From: Mucilaginibacter mali
GTDB lineage: Bacteria; Bacteroidota; Bacteroidia; Sphingobacteriales; Sphingobacteriaceae
NCBI RefSeq assembly: GCF_013283875.1
Contig: NZ_CP054139.1
Coordinates: forward strand, 930,001-994,000
Direction of reading: 5' to 3'
Length of the DNA stretch: 64,000 nucleotides
Position 1 is the first letter of the stretch, and every line of letters starts with the position of its first letter. Below are positions 53,201 through 58,946 of the stretch, piece by piece. The position numbers and the translations under genes are program-made. The notes beneath the pieces were generated by a model that ran no database searches, was not told where the DNA came from, and worked only from the letters and a program-made list of their open reading frames with translations.

Positions 53201-54044
53201 ATTGGGAAAATTGACTAACTCCGAATATGGTGGTCACTGGTCAAGTTCGGATGCCAGCAATGTTTATGAATATGGGAATGATCAAACAGCCCTTTTATAT
53301 GGGACACAAACCTTTGATACCAACAACTCATGGGGCGCTAATCCGGGTTGGGCTAATAATATTGTCCAGGTACAGGATAGGTATAATAATAACACGACTG
53401 TAAGCGTAAGTGCCAAATTTTACTTTAGCAATGCCCGATATTATCAAACAGCGATTTGGTATCATGATAAAAATGGTAATGGCATTACAAATGACCGTGA
53501 CATCAGTAGTGAAGCTACAATATTTGATTTTGGAGACCCGGCAGCACGCAGGGCAGCTTATTTGGAAAGTAACCGATATGATGCGTATCTTGCAACTGAA
53601 AAACAGTTATCCACAAGGCGCGACCCCGGTGAATTAGTTTTAGAGGCTGCTAAATTTTATGCAGGTGGAGAAATAGGTGGTGCCATTTTAAGTTGGGCGT
53701 TAAAAGGGGCTGTATCCTTGGCTGGAAGATACGTTTTAAGTAAAGCTATTAGTAATCCTATATATAAAGGGGGTGAAGAGTGGGCTATGAATAATATCCC
53801 TCGGATAGAAGCTCTAATGAGAGGAAAAGGAATTGACCGTGCTTTTCGAGAGATTGGTAGTGATAATTTGATTTTAAAACTATTTAAAAATATTAACCTG
53901 ATAGAATTTAGCCCGATGAATAAAGGTGCAGATATAGTAGGAAAAGGGTTATTAAAAGATTCATGGTGGGATATAACTACACCTGGATCATGGGCTCCTC
54001 ATGTTACTAAATATGGTCCTGGCGGAACAGGTTTATTTTATTAA
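50202..54044 (+). CDS. RHS-repeat protein with C-terminal toxin-like tip
   Basis: A 1280-residue exported protein (signal ~1-21, ending AKAQ). The N-terminus, YLDGLGRTAQSIAIKGSP...PVVYDSLGRNSKAYLPY, is of the DUF6443 type. Many YD repeats follow (YDYRGRMTVKKVPS, YDANGNILSLKRNG, YDVNGNLTIDPRKG). The RHS-associated core is FYRNYDASIGRFVGVDP...YQYALNNPGMLNDPMG, ending at residue ~990. The last 290 residues are a separate tip, much more AT-rich in DNA. It has a hydrophobic segment (~1147-1185) and a final domain (~1190-1280) with GKGIDRAFREIG and WWDITTPGSWAPHVTKYGPGGT, a pattern I have seen at ends of polymorphic toxins but cannot assign to an activity. Start at 50202, since the longer frame overlaps the preceding gene. 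Confidence 0.85.
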   Translation: MRTKILLAIGSLLCAAGLAKAQTRDYVQTDVVKVSGIKTDSALFVLGVNGRQTSRVYLDGLGRTAQSIAIKGSPNQKDLVQPVVYDSLGRNSKAYLPYTGADGLGGFHPTALTEQHSFYNGGMNSTIARDTSPYSRQLFENSPLQRVYEVGSIGTGFQPVSGQHFKTADYRTNTAADSVVVWLPSGSSSGYYSAGKLMVTYGKDEQNNQAYTFSNDLGQLVLKRQQGPSGTWLNTYYIYNDAGQVTCIVPPKASALMKAANSYSLSVTGVDKLLFKMTYDYRGRMTVKKVPSAGEMYVVYDPLSRPVLMQDANLRASNKWNYIKYDVKGRAISQGIYTDATHTSLSSMQSYVSGLTYTYYYEDRSTSSTYQYYTNNSFPTSDTEPLAYSYYDDYHITHTNTPDYAYAPQGLSGEASADTLVNGMLTAVRKRTVGSGISATWLMNVVFYDSFGRTIQSQSNNQLHTSGTPDKSTIVMDFTGKPMLTKTVKISSGSDSIRVQTAYTYDHADRVTAIDQSYNGGINKRIAAYAYNELGQLIKKNLGRLNSGTSYPYDVTLRSTVIATTNTIAQNSIKLDSGFHATAGSSLSYTARIKTDYLQALDYRYNIRGQLISMNNATLAADTANNADVNDVFGMELLYDKADGGLGNTAYYNGRLSAIKWMTRSGTAYGTQSAQKAYNYSYDELNRLTDAGYYEKAAGGSWVNNKAYDEGGLTYDANGNILSLKRNGVLSGLVKRIDSLTYSYDGNQLTNVTDGTGSQYTDNGFKNLTGSADTATYKYDVNGNLTIDPRKGIVNHYNILNRVDSIRVTAGTNQWISYTYDATGTLLRKRQFNGSSTVPVKVTDYIDGFVYEGGSLVYFATNEGRVRDSANVLTNEYVITDTQGNSRVSFEDNGSGIAKVRQENSYYPFGLVMGNTTTPGSQPNKHLYNAGSEWQNDYGDLPDYYQTFYRNYDASIGRFVGVDPEAESADDWTPYQYALNNPGMLNDPMGDLTVAEFHEVLGKLTNSEYGGHWSSSDASNVYEYGNDQTALLYGTQTFDTNNSWGANPGWANNIVQVQDRYNNNTTVSVSAKFYFSNARYYQTAIWYHDKNGNGITNDRDISSEATIFDFGDPAARRAAYLESNRYDAYLATEKQLSTRRDPGELVLEAAKFYAGGEIGGAILSWALKGAVSLAGRYVLSKAISNPIYKGGEEWAMNNIPRIEALMRGKGIDRAFREIGSDNLILKLFKNINLIEFSPMNKGADIVGKGLLKDSWWDITTPGSWAPHVTKYGPGGTGLFY

Positions 54045-54047
54045 ATT

Positions 54048-55058
54048 ATGAAATCACAATTAGTAAATCGGTGGAAAACAGAAAGCGGCGTTTTGCTTGC
54101 GCAGCAGATTAGAAAAACGTTAATGGCTGGGGAGCCGCTTGAAAAAATAGATGGAATTGAAAAAAATGGCTATAGATTAGACCTTCGTGGTATTACATTA
54201 TCTGAATTAGAAGATGAACAAACAATAAAAGCGGGAGAGCATCAAGCTATTTTCAAAGCAGGTATTTTGAAATTAAAAAACAATGTCTTCGATGCGATCG
54301 ACTTTTCTTTTTCAACTATAAGCTATGCGCAAATACAAAAATGCAAATTTAGTAACTGTGTTTTTGAATCAGTTATTGCAAAGGAACTTGAAATCAGCGC
54401 ATCCGACTTTATTGACTGCGTATTCAAAAAAGTCAATTTTTATTGTTCATTTATGAATAAAAATATTGGCAGCAATTCAGGATCATACGTAAATTGTACA
54501 TTCGATGAGGCAAATCTTACTGAAACTTCTTTTCGTTTTCCGACAATAAAAAACTGTGTATTCAAAAATTGTAAACTATCTGCAACCAATTTTGATGGTA
54601 GTCGGTTTGACAATTGCAAATTCATTGGTAAGGTCGATTCTCCACTATTTAAAGGATATTCCGTGTATGCCGTTAAATCTATTTTATGGATTTTTAACAG
54701 AATTGATCCAAAGATGTACCCTAATAAAATGTTAAATGTCGATTTCTCAGAAGCAGAAATGAAAGGCGTATCTTTTTCTCATGGAATAGATTTGACAACG
54801 TGTATTTTTCCAAAAGGCGACCAATACATATTTATCAAGAATCTTAACGGCACTATGACTAATGTTAGAGAAACTATAGCAACTGAATGGGAAGATGATG
54901 AACAGGAAAGAGGCCTTAGATTAATAGACAATCTTTTCTATGATAAAAGAAAGCAAGATCAACAAATGGACTTTATAGATACTTTATTTACAGGAAACTA
55001 TGATCCGGAATTTGATAAAATTTTTTTTGATTTAATTAAGAATAATTTAAGAGATTAA
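54048..55058 (+). CDS. pentapeptide-repeat protein, probable immunity protein of the RHS toxin
   Basis: A 336-residue soluble protein. Residues ~85-200 follow a loose pentapeptide repeat with Phe and Cys facing inwards: KCKFSNCVFES, DFIDCVFKKVNF, NCTFDEANLTETSF, NCVFKNCKLSATNFDGSRFDNCKF. Another short repeat run occurs at ~235-255 (VDFSEAEMKGVSF). The C-terminal ~70 residues are helical. It starts 3 bases after the RHS stop codon and has the same AT-rich composition as the toxin tip, so it probably moved with it. By position it should be the immunity protein; known pentapeptide proteins such as MfpA and Qnr mimic DNA. The immunity role is inference. Confidence 0.7.
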   Translation: MKSQLVNRWKTESGVLLAQQIRKTLMAGEPLEKIDGIEKNGYRLDLRGITLSELEDEQTIKAGEHQAIFKAGILKLKNNVFDAIDFSFSTISYAQIQKCKFSNCVFESVIAKELEISASDFIDCVFKKVNFYCSFMNKNIGSNSGSYVNCTFDEANLTETSFRFPTIKNCVFKNCKLSATNFDGSRFDNCKFIGKVDSPLFKGYSVYAVKSILWIFNRIDPKMYPNKMLNVDFSEAEMKGVSFSHGIDLTTCIFPKGDQYIFIKNLNGTMTNVRETIATEWEDDEQERGLRLIDNLFYDKRKQDQQMDFIDTLFTGNYDPEFDKIFFDLIKNNLRD

Positions 55059-55080
55059 TTGGGGCGCTAAAGATTGTTTC

Positions 55081-55112
55081 AAGCCCGTAGTCATTCCGGC
55101 TACGGGCTTTTT
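55081..55112 (+). terminator. hairpin terminator after the pentapeptide gene (hairpin copy a)
   Basis: AAGCCCGTAG and CTACGGGCTT form a 10-bp stem followed by TTT. Variants occur at 55209-55241 and 55398-55428, where the stem bases change in pairs (AAGCCCGTAACC with GGTTACGGGCTT), so structure is kept. Confidence 0.75.
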
Positions 55113-55140
55113 GCCGCGTTAGATTGAAGAGGAAAGCCCC

Positions 55141-55192
55141 TAACTGGCGCGAGTATGCAGCGTTGGGCTGAGATGGGAGTACTCGTGCCTTA
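55141..55192 (+). repeat. REP-like hairpin, copy 1
   Basis: Begins TAACTGGCGCGAGTATGC and ends GAGTACTCGTGCCTTA; the ends form an imperfect hairpin (GGCGCGAGTATGC with a GCGTACTCGTGCC-type arm). Part of a set tied to the RAYT gene at 55574. Confidence 0.85.
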
Positions 55193-55208
55193 GCAGGTAA
55201 TGCTATTC

Positions 55209-55241
55209 AAGCCCGTACCCGGAAAGGTTACGGGCTTTTTT
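55209..55241 (+). repeat. AAGCCCGTA hairpin, copy b
   Basis: Second copy of the terminator-like hairpin (stem AAGCCCGTA / TACGGGCTT with inner CC/GG pairs), followed by a run of T. It forms, with REP copies, a partly tandem array. Confidence 0.75.
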
Positions 55242-55258
55242 GCGCGTCTTAGCTTCCC

Positions 55259-55329
55259 ACAGGCAGCGAGTGCCGAAAGCTGGACGGTTTACCAGTATGC
55301 ATATAATAACCCGGGGATGTTGAATGACC
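55259..55329 (+). pseudogene. fragment of an RHS core end
   Basis: This stretch can be translated as QAASAESWTVYQYAYNNPGMLND, matching EAESADDWTPYQYALNNPGMLND at the end of the RHS core at 53088-53164, both in DNA and protein. It stops exactly where the toxin tip would begin and runs into REP copy 2. It is a scar of an earlier RHS end, not a gene. Confidence 0.8.
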
Positions 55330-55382
55330 TAACTGGCGCGAGTATGCAGCGTTGGGCCGAGATGGGCGTACTCGTGTCTTAA
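55330..55382 (+). repeat. REP-like hairpin, copy 2
   Basis: Same 52-base element as copy 1, beginning TAACTGGCGCGAG directly after the RHS-core fragment; its arm has GCGTACTCGTGTC. Confidence 0.85.
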
Positions 55383-55397
55383 CAAGCAATGCCCTTC

Positions 55398-55428
55398 AAG
55401 CCCGTAACCTTTCCGGTTACGGGCTTTT
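55398..55428 (+). repeat. AAGCCCGTA hairpin, copy c
   Basis: AAGCCCGTAACC and GGTTACGGGCTT form a perfect 12-bp stem around TTTCC. Third copy of the hairpin that precedes each REP. Confidence 0.75.
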
Positions 55429-55444
55429 GGCGTTTTAGCTTCCC

Positions 55445-55497
55445 TAACTGGCGCGAGTATGCAGCGTTGGGCTGAGATGGGCGTACTCGTGCCTTAA
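55445..55497 (+). repeat. REP-like hairpin, copy 3
   Basis: Same element as copies 1 and 2, 77 bases before the RAYT start codon. Confidence 0.85.
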
Positions 55498-55509
55498 CCA
55501 GTAAGACCA

Positions 55510-55546
55510 AACAACAAGACCCGGCAAAAGCCGGGTTTTGTTGTTT
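55510..55546 (+). terminator. hairpin upstream of the RAYT gene
   Basis: ACCCGGC-AAAA-GCCGGGT, extended by AACAACAA/TTGTTGTT, followed by TTTAT. It should end transcripts coming from the toxin operon before the transposase gene. Confidence 0.7.
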
Positions 55547-55573
55547 ATATAATTATTGTATTTTTAAACAAGT

Positions 55574-56134
55574 ATGAGTGTCAAGTATAAATTCAGAGAC
55601 CAGGAGAAACTATACTTTATCAGTTTTGCCGTAGTGAACTGGATAGATCTTTTTATACGAAACGATTATAAAGATATCATGCTCAACTCGTGGAAATATT
55701 GCCAAACCCACAAAGGGTTTGAAATATATGGCTGGTGTATCATGACCAGCCATGTACATATGATTATAGGCAGTAATGGCGCAAAGCTGGAAGATATTAT
55801 GCGCGATATGAAAAAGCATACTTCGATAGCGCTGAAAGCCGCTATACAAAATCATCCTGGCGAAAGCCGCAGAGAATGGATGTTATGGATGATGGAAAGA
55901 GCGGGCAGAAAGAACAGCCAGAATATAAATTTCCAGCTTTGGCAGCAGGATAATCACCCGATAGAAATATATGATTTCAGGATGTTGCATCAAAAGCTGG
56001 ATTATATACATAACAATCCGGTAGTGGCAGGCATTGTTGACAAACCACAGGATTATTTATATAGCAGCGCGCGCGATTATTATGGTTTACCAGGTATGGT
56101 CGATATAATTTTAATTGATCCATTGGTGGCATAA
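55574..56134 (+). CDS. REP-associated tyrosine transposase (RAYT, IS200-like)
   Basis: A 186-residue single-strand nuclease of the Y1_Tnp type that recognises REP hairpins. The HUH motif is seen as CIMTSHVHMIIGS (two His around a hydrophobic residue, near residues 60-64), and the single catalytic Tyr lies in LHQKLDYIHNNPVVAGIV (near 153), a block typical of Bacteroidota RAYTs. It is full-length and undamaged. Three REP copies precede it in direct orientation, and one inverted copy overlaps its stop codon, as expected for such a gene and its own REPs. It likely produced or maintains the array. Confidence 0.92.
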   Translation: MSVKYKFRDQEKLYFISFAVVNWIDLFIRNDYKDIMLNSWKYCQTHKGFEIYGWCIMTSHVHMIIGSNGAKLEDIMRDMKKHTSIALKAAIQNHPGESRREWMLWMMERAGRKNSQNINFQLWQQDNHPIEIYDFRMLHQKLDYIHNNPVVAGIVDKPQDYLYSSARDYYGLPGMVDIILIDPLVA

Positions 56135-56184
56135 AGGCACGAGTACGCCCGTCTCAACCTAACGCTGCATACTCGCGCCAGTTT
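56132..56184 (-). repeat. REP-like hairpin, inverted copy 4
   Basis: Reverse complement of copies 1 to 3, reading TAAAGGCACGAGTACGCCC... and ending ...CTCGCGCCAGTTT. The RAYT stop codon TAA forms its first bases. Confidence 0.88.
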
Positions 56185-56215
56185 GGGCTTTTAGCTTCAA
56201 AAGGCACTTTAAGAC

Positions 56216-56257
56216 ACAACAGAAACCTCTTAGCTTTCACTAAGAGGTTTCTGTTGT
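56216..56257. terminator. long perfect hairpin
   Basis: ACAACAGAAACCTCTTAG and CTAAGAGGTTTCTGTTGT form a perfect 18-bp stem around CTTTCA. No T-run follows, so it may be a structural or bidirectional terminator. Confidence 0.6.
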
Positions 56258-56378
56258 GGTGCAGGCTTTAATTATAACACACCATTTATTTTATGATTTG
56301 AAAAGACTGACAGATTTAGACCTTAGTTGAAAACAGTTCAAATTTTTTATATTCATCTAAGATTAAAGCTTTATCAAA

Positions 56379-57089
56379 ATGAACATGCTCAAAAAGAATA
56401 AACACACCATTAAAGCATTTGCTTTGGCTATTTTGATCATCAGCCTGTTGGGTTGTAAGGGGAATAACAGACCAAAAACGACCGAAAATCCAGCATCAGC
56501 GACCATAAAAGTTAGCGCGAATCAAACAACGGACACCACAAAGCATAAACAAGAAATTCAAAAACTCATCCGTAACGTACTTGTTTGGGCAGAAGATGGT
56601 AAAAGGGTTCCAGACCTGCTTCCCTTTGTAATAAATCGCCAGGATAGTATAGTTACAGGCTTTGATCTGAGTAAACTACAGGGAATTGATGATAGTTTGA
56701 AAAATACTGGTTTTTTTTCTAATGAGTTCATTAATAACTACAACCAAATTATCCAAACCCTTGCTCGAAAGATGGAAAATAAAGAAATCAAGCCTTTCTC
56801 AACAGGTGAAATACCACCTTTTGGTTTCCATACTGATGCTGATCCCTGGTGCGATTGCCAGGACGTGCCATATGATGATGAGAATGCATTTAGCATAGCG
56901 GCTAACTTAGTTGATGTGCATATTATTGAATTAAATAAAGAAAGGGGCAAAATGTATTGGACTTGGGGGAGTCTGCCTAAAAACGTTTCACCCGATTGGA
57001 GAAGCTTTACCTATAAATTCAACGTTATAAAGAAAGATGGTAAATGGAAAATATCTTATTTAGAGGGGTTTGATGTCAAAAAAAGCTAA
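56379..57089 (+). CDS. lipoprotein of unknown function
   Basis: A 236-residue protein with a lipobox LLGC (near residue 27), so lipid-anchored in the envelope. The mature N-terminus is polar and flexible (residues ~30-60). The rest contains EIQKLIRNVLVWAEDGKRVPDLLPFVI, FFSNEFINNYNQIIQTLARKME, DADPWCDCQDVPYDDENAF and a C-terminal WRSFTYKFNVIKKDGKWKISYLEGFD strand pair that looks like an NTF2/DUF3828-type end. No catalytic role is known. An alternative start at 56385 removes two residues. The gene is AT-rich like the toxin region. Confidence 0.8.
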   Translation: MNMLKKNKHTIKAFALAILIISLLGCKGNNRPKTTENPASATIKVSANQTTDTTKHKQEIQKLIRNVLVWAEDGKRVPDLLPFVINRQDSIVTGFDLSKLQGIDDSLKNTGFFSNEFINNYNQIIQTLARKMENKEIKPFSTGEIPPFGFHTDADPWCDCQDVPYDDENAFSIAANLVDVHIIELNKERGKMYWTWGSLPKNVSPDWRSFTYKFNVIKKDGKWKISYLEGFDVKKS

Positions 57090-57140
57090 TAAGTACCAAA
57101 GGTGATATGGAATAATGTGCCCCACTTTGGGTGATGACAC

Positions 57141-57190
57141 ACAAAAACAAAAAAGCCCTCAAAAATTAATCCGAAGGCTTTTTGTTTTTG
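57141..57190. terminator. bidirectional terminator between lipoprotein gene and tRNA-Phe
   Basis: CAAAAACAAAAAAGCC pairs with GGCTTTTTGTTTTTG around a ~20-base loop. It can stop the lipoprotein transcript from the left and the tRNA transcript from the right. Confidence 0.7.
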
Positions 57191-57263
57191 TGGTACCAAC
57201 TGGGATCGAACCAGTGACACAAGGATTTTCAGTCCTTTGCTCTACCATCTGAGCTATGGTACC
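57191..57263 (-). tRNA. tRNA-Phe (GAA)
   Basis: On the minus strand, the 73-base cloverleaf has the acceptor stem GGTACCA/TGGTACC, the D-arm AGCTCAGATGGTAGAGC, the anticodon arm AGGACTGAAAATCCT with anticodon GAA, and the T-arm ACTGGTTCGATCCCAGT. The 3' CCA is not encoded. Confidence 0.95.
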
Positions 57264-57598
57264 GCCCGATTTGGGATTGCAAATGTAGTTTCTTTTTTTG
57301 TTTATCGAAACTTTTTTTGAACTTTTTATTTGGTTGTGGCCTATCGAACTGGATATCAGTCATAATTATTTTAAACGCAGCAGCGCTTTAACCAGGGCCA
57401 GGCACATGATAAACCCCACAGCCGCCTTATGGGGATTTTCAATAGTTGAAGATAATAAGGACTGGTTTTACATCATATTTGCGCAAATAGGGTAGTAGGG
57501 GGATATAATAAACACTATCGCTAATTATTGATGAATAAAAACTATATTCGACGGATAAAATGCCGCGTATATCGCGACAATACGATCAATATTAAACT
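57264..57598. other. intergenic region without a recognised gene
   Basis: 335 bases, AT-rich. A 65-codon frame at 57298-57495 has no family signature or good ribosome-binding site and is not called. The promoters of tRNA-Phe and the malic enzyme gene should be here. Confidence 0.5.
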
Positions 57599-58873
57599 AT
57601 GCAACAAAAGATAACCCGGGAGCAGGCGCTTGAATATCACGCCCAGGGGCGCCCCGGAAAGATACAGGTGGTACCCACCAAACAAACAAAAACCCAACGC
57701 GACCTAAGCATGGCTTATAGTCCCGGCGTTGCCGAACCCTGTATGGAGATTCACCATAATAAGGATGATGTGTACAAATACACCGCCAAAGGTAACCTGG
57801 TGGCGGTAATAAGCAACGGCACGGCGGTGCTGGGCCTTGGCGATATCGGTCCGGAAGCCGGTAAGCCGGTAATGGAGGGTAAAGGCGTATTGTTTAAGGT
57901 ATTCGCGGATATTGATGTGTTTGATATTGAAATAGACGAGAAAGACCCGGTTAAGTTTTGCGAGATCGTACGGTCGCTGGAGCCTACGTTCGGTGGCATC
58001 AATCTTGAAGATATCAAGGCGCCTGAATGCTTTTACATCGAGCAGACCCTGAAAGAACAAATGAATATCCCGGTGATGCACGACGATCAGCACGGCACCG
58101 CCATCATCAGCGCCGCGGCACTGATCAATGCGCTGGAACTGCAGGGTAAACGCATGGAGGATGTGCGGATAGTGGTGAACGGCGCCGGCGCGGCGGCCAT
58201 CAGCTGCGCGTCGTTGTATATCGCGTTGGGCGTACGTGGCGAAAATATCATTATGTTCGATTCTAAAGGTGTGCTGCACCATGGGCGTACCGATATCACC
58301 ACCGAGAAAAAACAATTCACCTGCGCGGATAACCACTGGACACTGGAAACGGCTATGCAGGGTGCAGATGTATTTGTAGGGTTAAGCAAGGGCAACGTAA
58401 TTACCGGTGATATGGTGCGGGGCATGGCCGCAAACCCGGCCATCTTCGCTATGGCAAATCCTACGCCCGAAATATCGTACGAAGAAGCTACAGCAGCCCG
58501 CGCCGACCTGATCATGGCGACCGGGCGTAGCGATTATCCCAACCAGGTAAACAACGTGCTGGGCTTCCCGTATATTTTCAGGGGAGCGTTGGATGTGCGT
58601 GCGAAGCATATTAACGAGGAAATGAAGCTTGCAGCTGTACACGCGCTGGCCGAACTTACCCGCCTGCCGGTACCTGAAAGTGTATTACATGCCTATGCGA
58701 TAAAAGAACTGGCCTTTGGCCCCGATTATATTATCCCTAAACCGCTCGACCCACGTTTGCTGGCTAAAGTAGCGCCGGCTGTGGCTAAGGCCGCCATGGA
58801 AACCGGCCTGGCGCGTATCGCCATCGAAGATTGGGCAGCTTATGAGGATAGCCTGAACAAACGGATAGGTTAA
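57599..58873 (+). CDS. NAD(P)-dependent malic enzyme, short form
   Basis: Converts malate to pyruvate, CO2 and NAD(P)H. The 424-residue protein has [20 protein letters not shown], the catalytic-region [32 protein letters not shown], the metal-site [15 protein letters not shown] and [12 protein letters not shown], and the Rossmann motif [20 protein letters not shown]. In Bacteroidota this enzyme (MaeB type) is usually ~760 residues, with a C-terminal phosphotransacetylase-like domain. Here the stop codon falls at the end of the malic domain ([12 protein letters not shown]), and no PTA domain follows in any frame, since the opposite-strand gene ends within 75 bases. Complete and functional for malate as far as can be seen. 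Confidence 0.93.
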   Translation: MQQKITREQALEYHAQGRPGKIQVVPTKQTKTQRDLSMAYSPGVAEPCMEIHHNKDDVYKYTAKGNLVAVISNGTAVLGLGDIGPEAGKPVMEGKGVLFKVFADIDVFDIEIDEKDPVKFCEIVRSLEPTFGGINLEDIKAPECFYIEQTLKEQMNIPVMHDDQHGTAIISAAALINALELQGKRMEDVRIVVNGAGAAAISCASLYIALGVRGENIIMFDSKGVLHHGRTDITTEKKQFTCADNHWTLETAMQGADVFVGLSKGNVITGDMVRGMAANPAIFAMANPTPEISYEEATAARADLIMATGRSDYPNQVNNVLGFPYIFRGALDVRAKHINEEMKLAAVHALAELTRLPVPESVLHAYAIKELAFGPDYIIPKPLDPRLLAKVAPAVAKAAMETGLARIAIEDWAAYEDSLNKRIG

Positions 58874-58946
58874 TAAAGAATTGAAGCAGGTGTTGCTGTT
58901 GATATGCTTTAGGTTGTATCAGCAGTAACATTTTTGTTTTACAGGC

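Noticed and set aside
55200..55382. Small frame reading through the RHS core fragment into a REP element
   Set aside because: It contains a hairpin at its start and a REP at its end; it is a scar, not a gene.
55141..55497. CRISPR array
   Set aside because: The repeats are 52-base hairpins at unequal spacing with no spacer-like units and no cas genes; they fit REP elements of the neighbouring RAYT.
57298..57495. 65-codon frame after tRNA-Phe
   Set aside because: No ribosome-binding site, no signature and irregular composition.
57704..58336. 210-codon minus-strand frame within the malic enzyme gene
   Set aside because: Antisense shadow of a strongly conserved enzyme; its translation has no recognisable motif.
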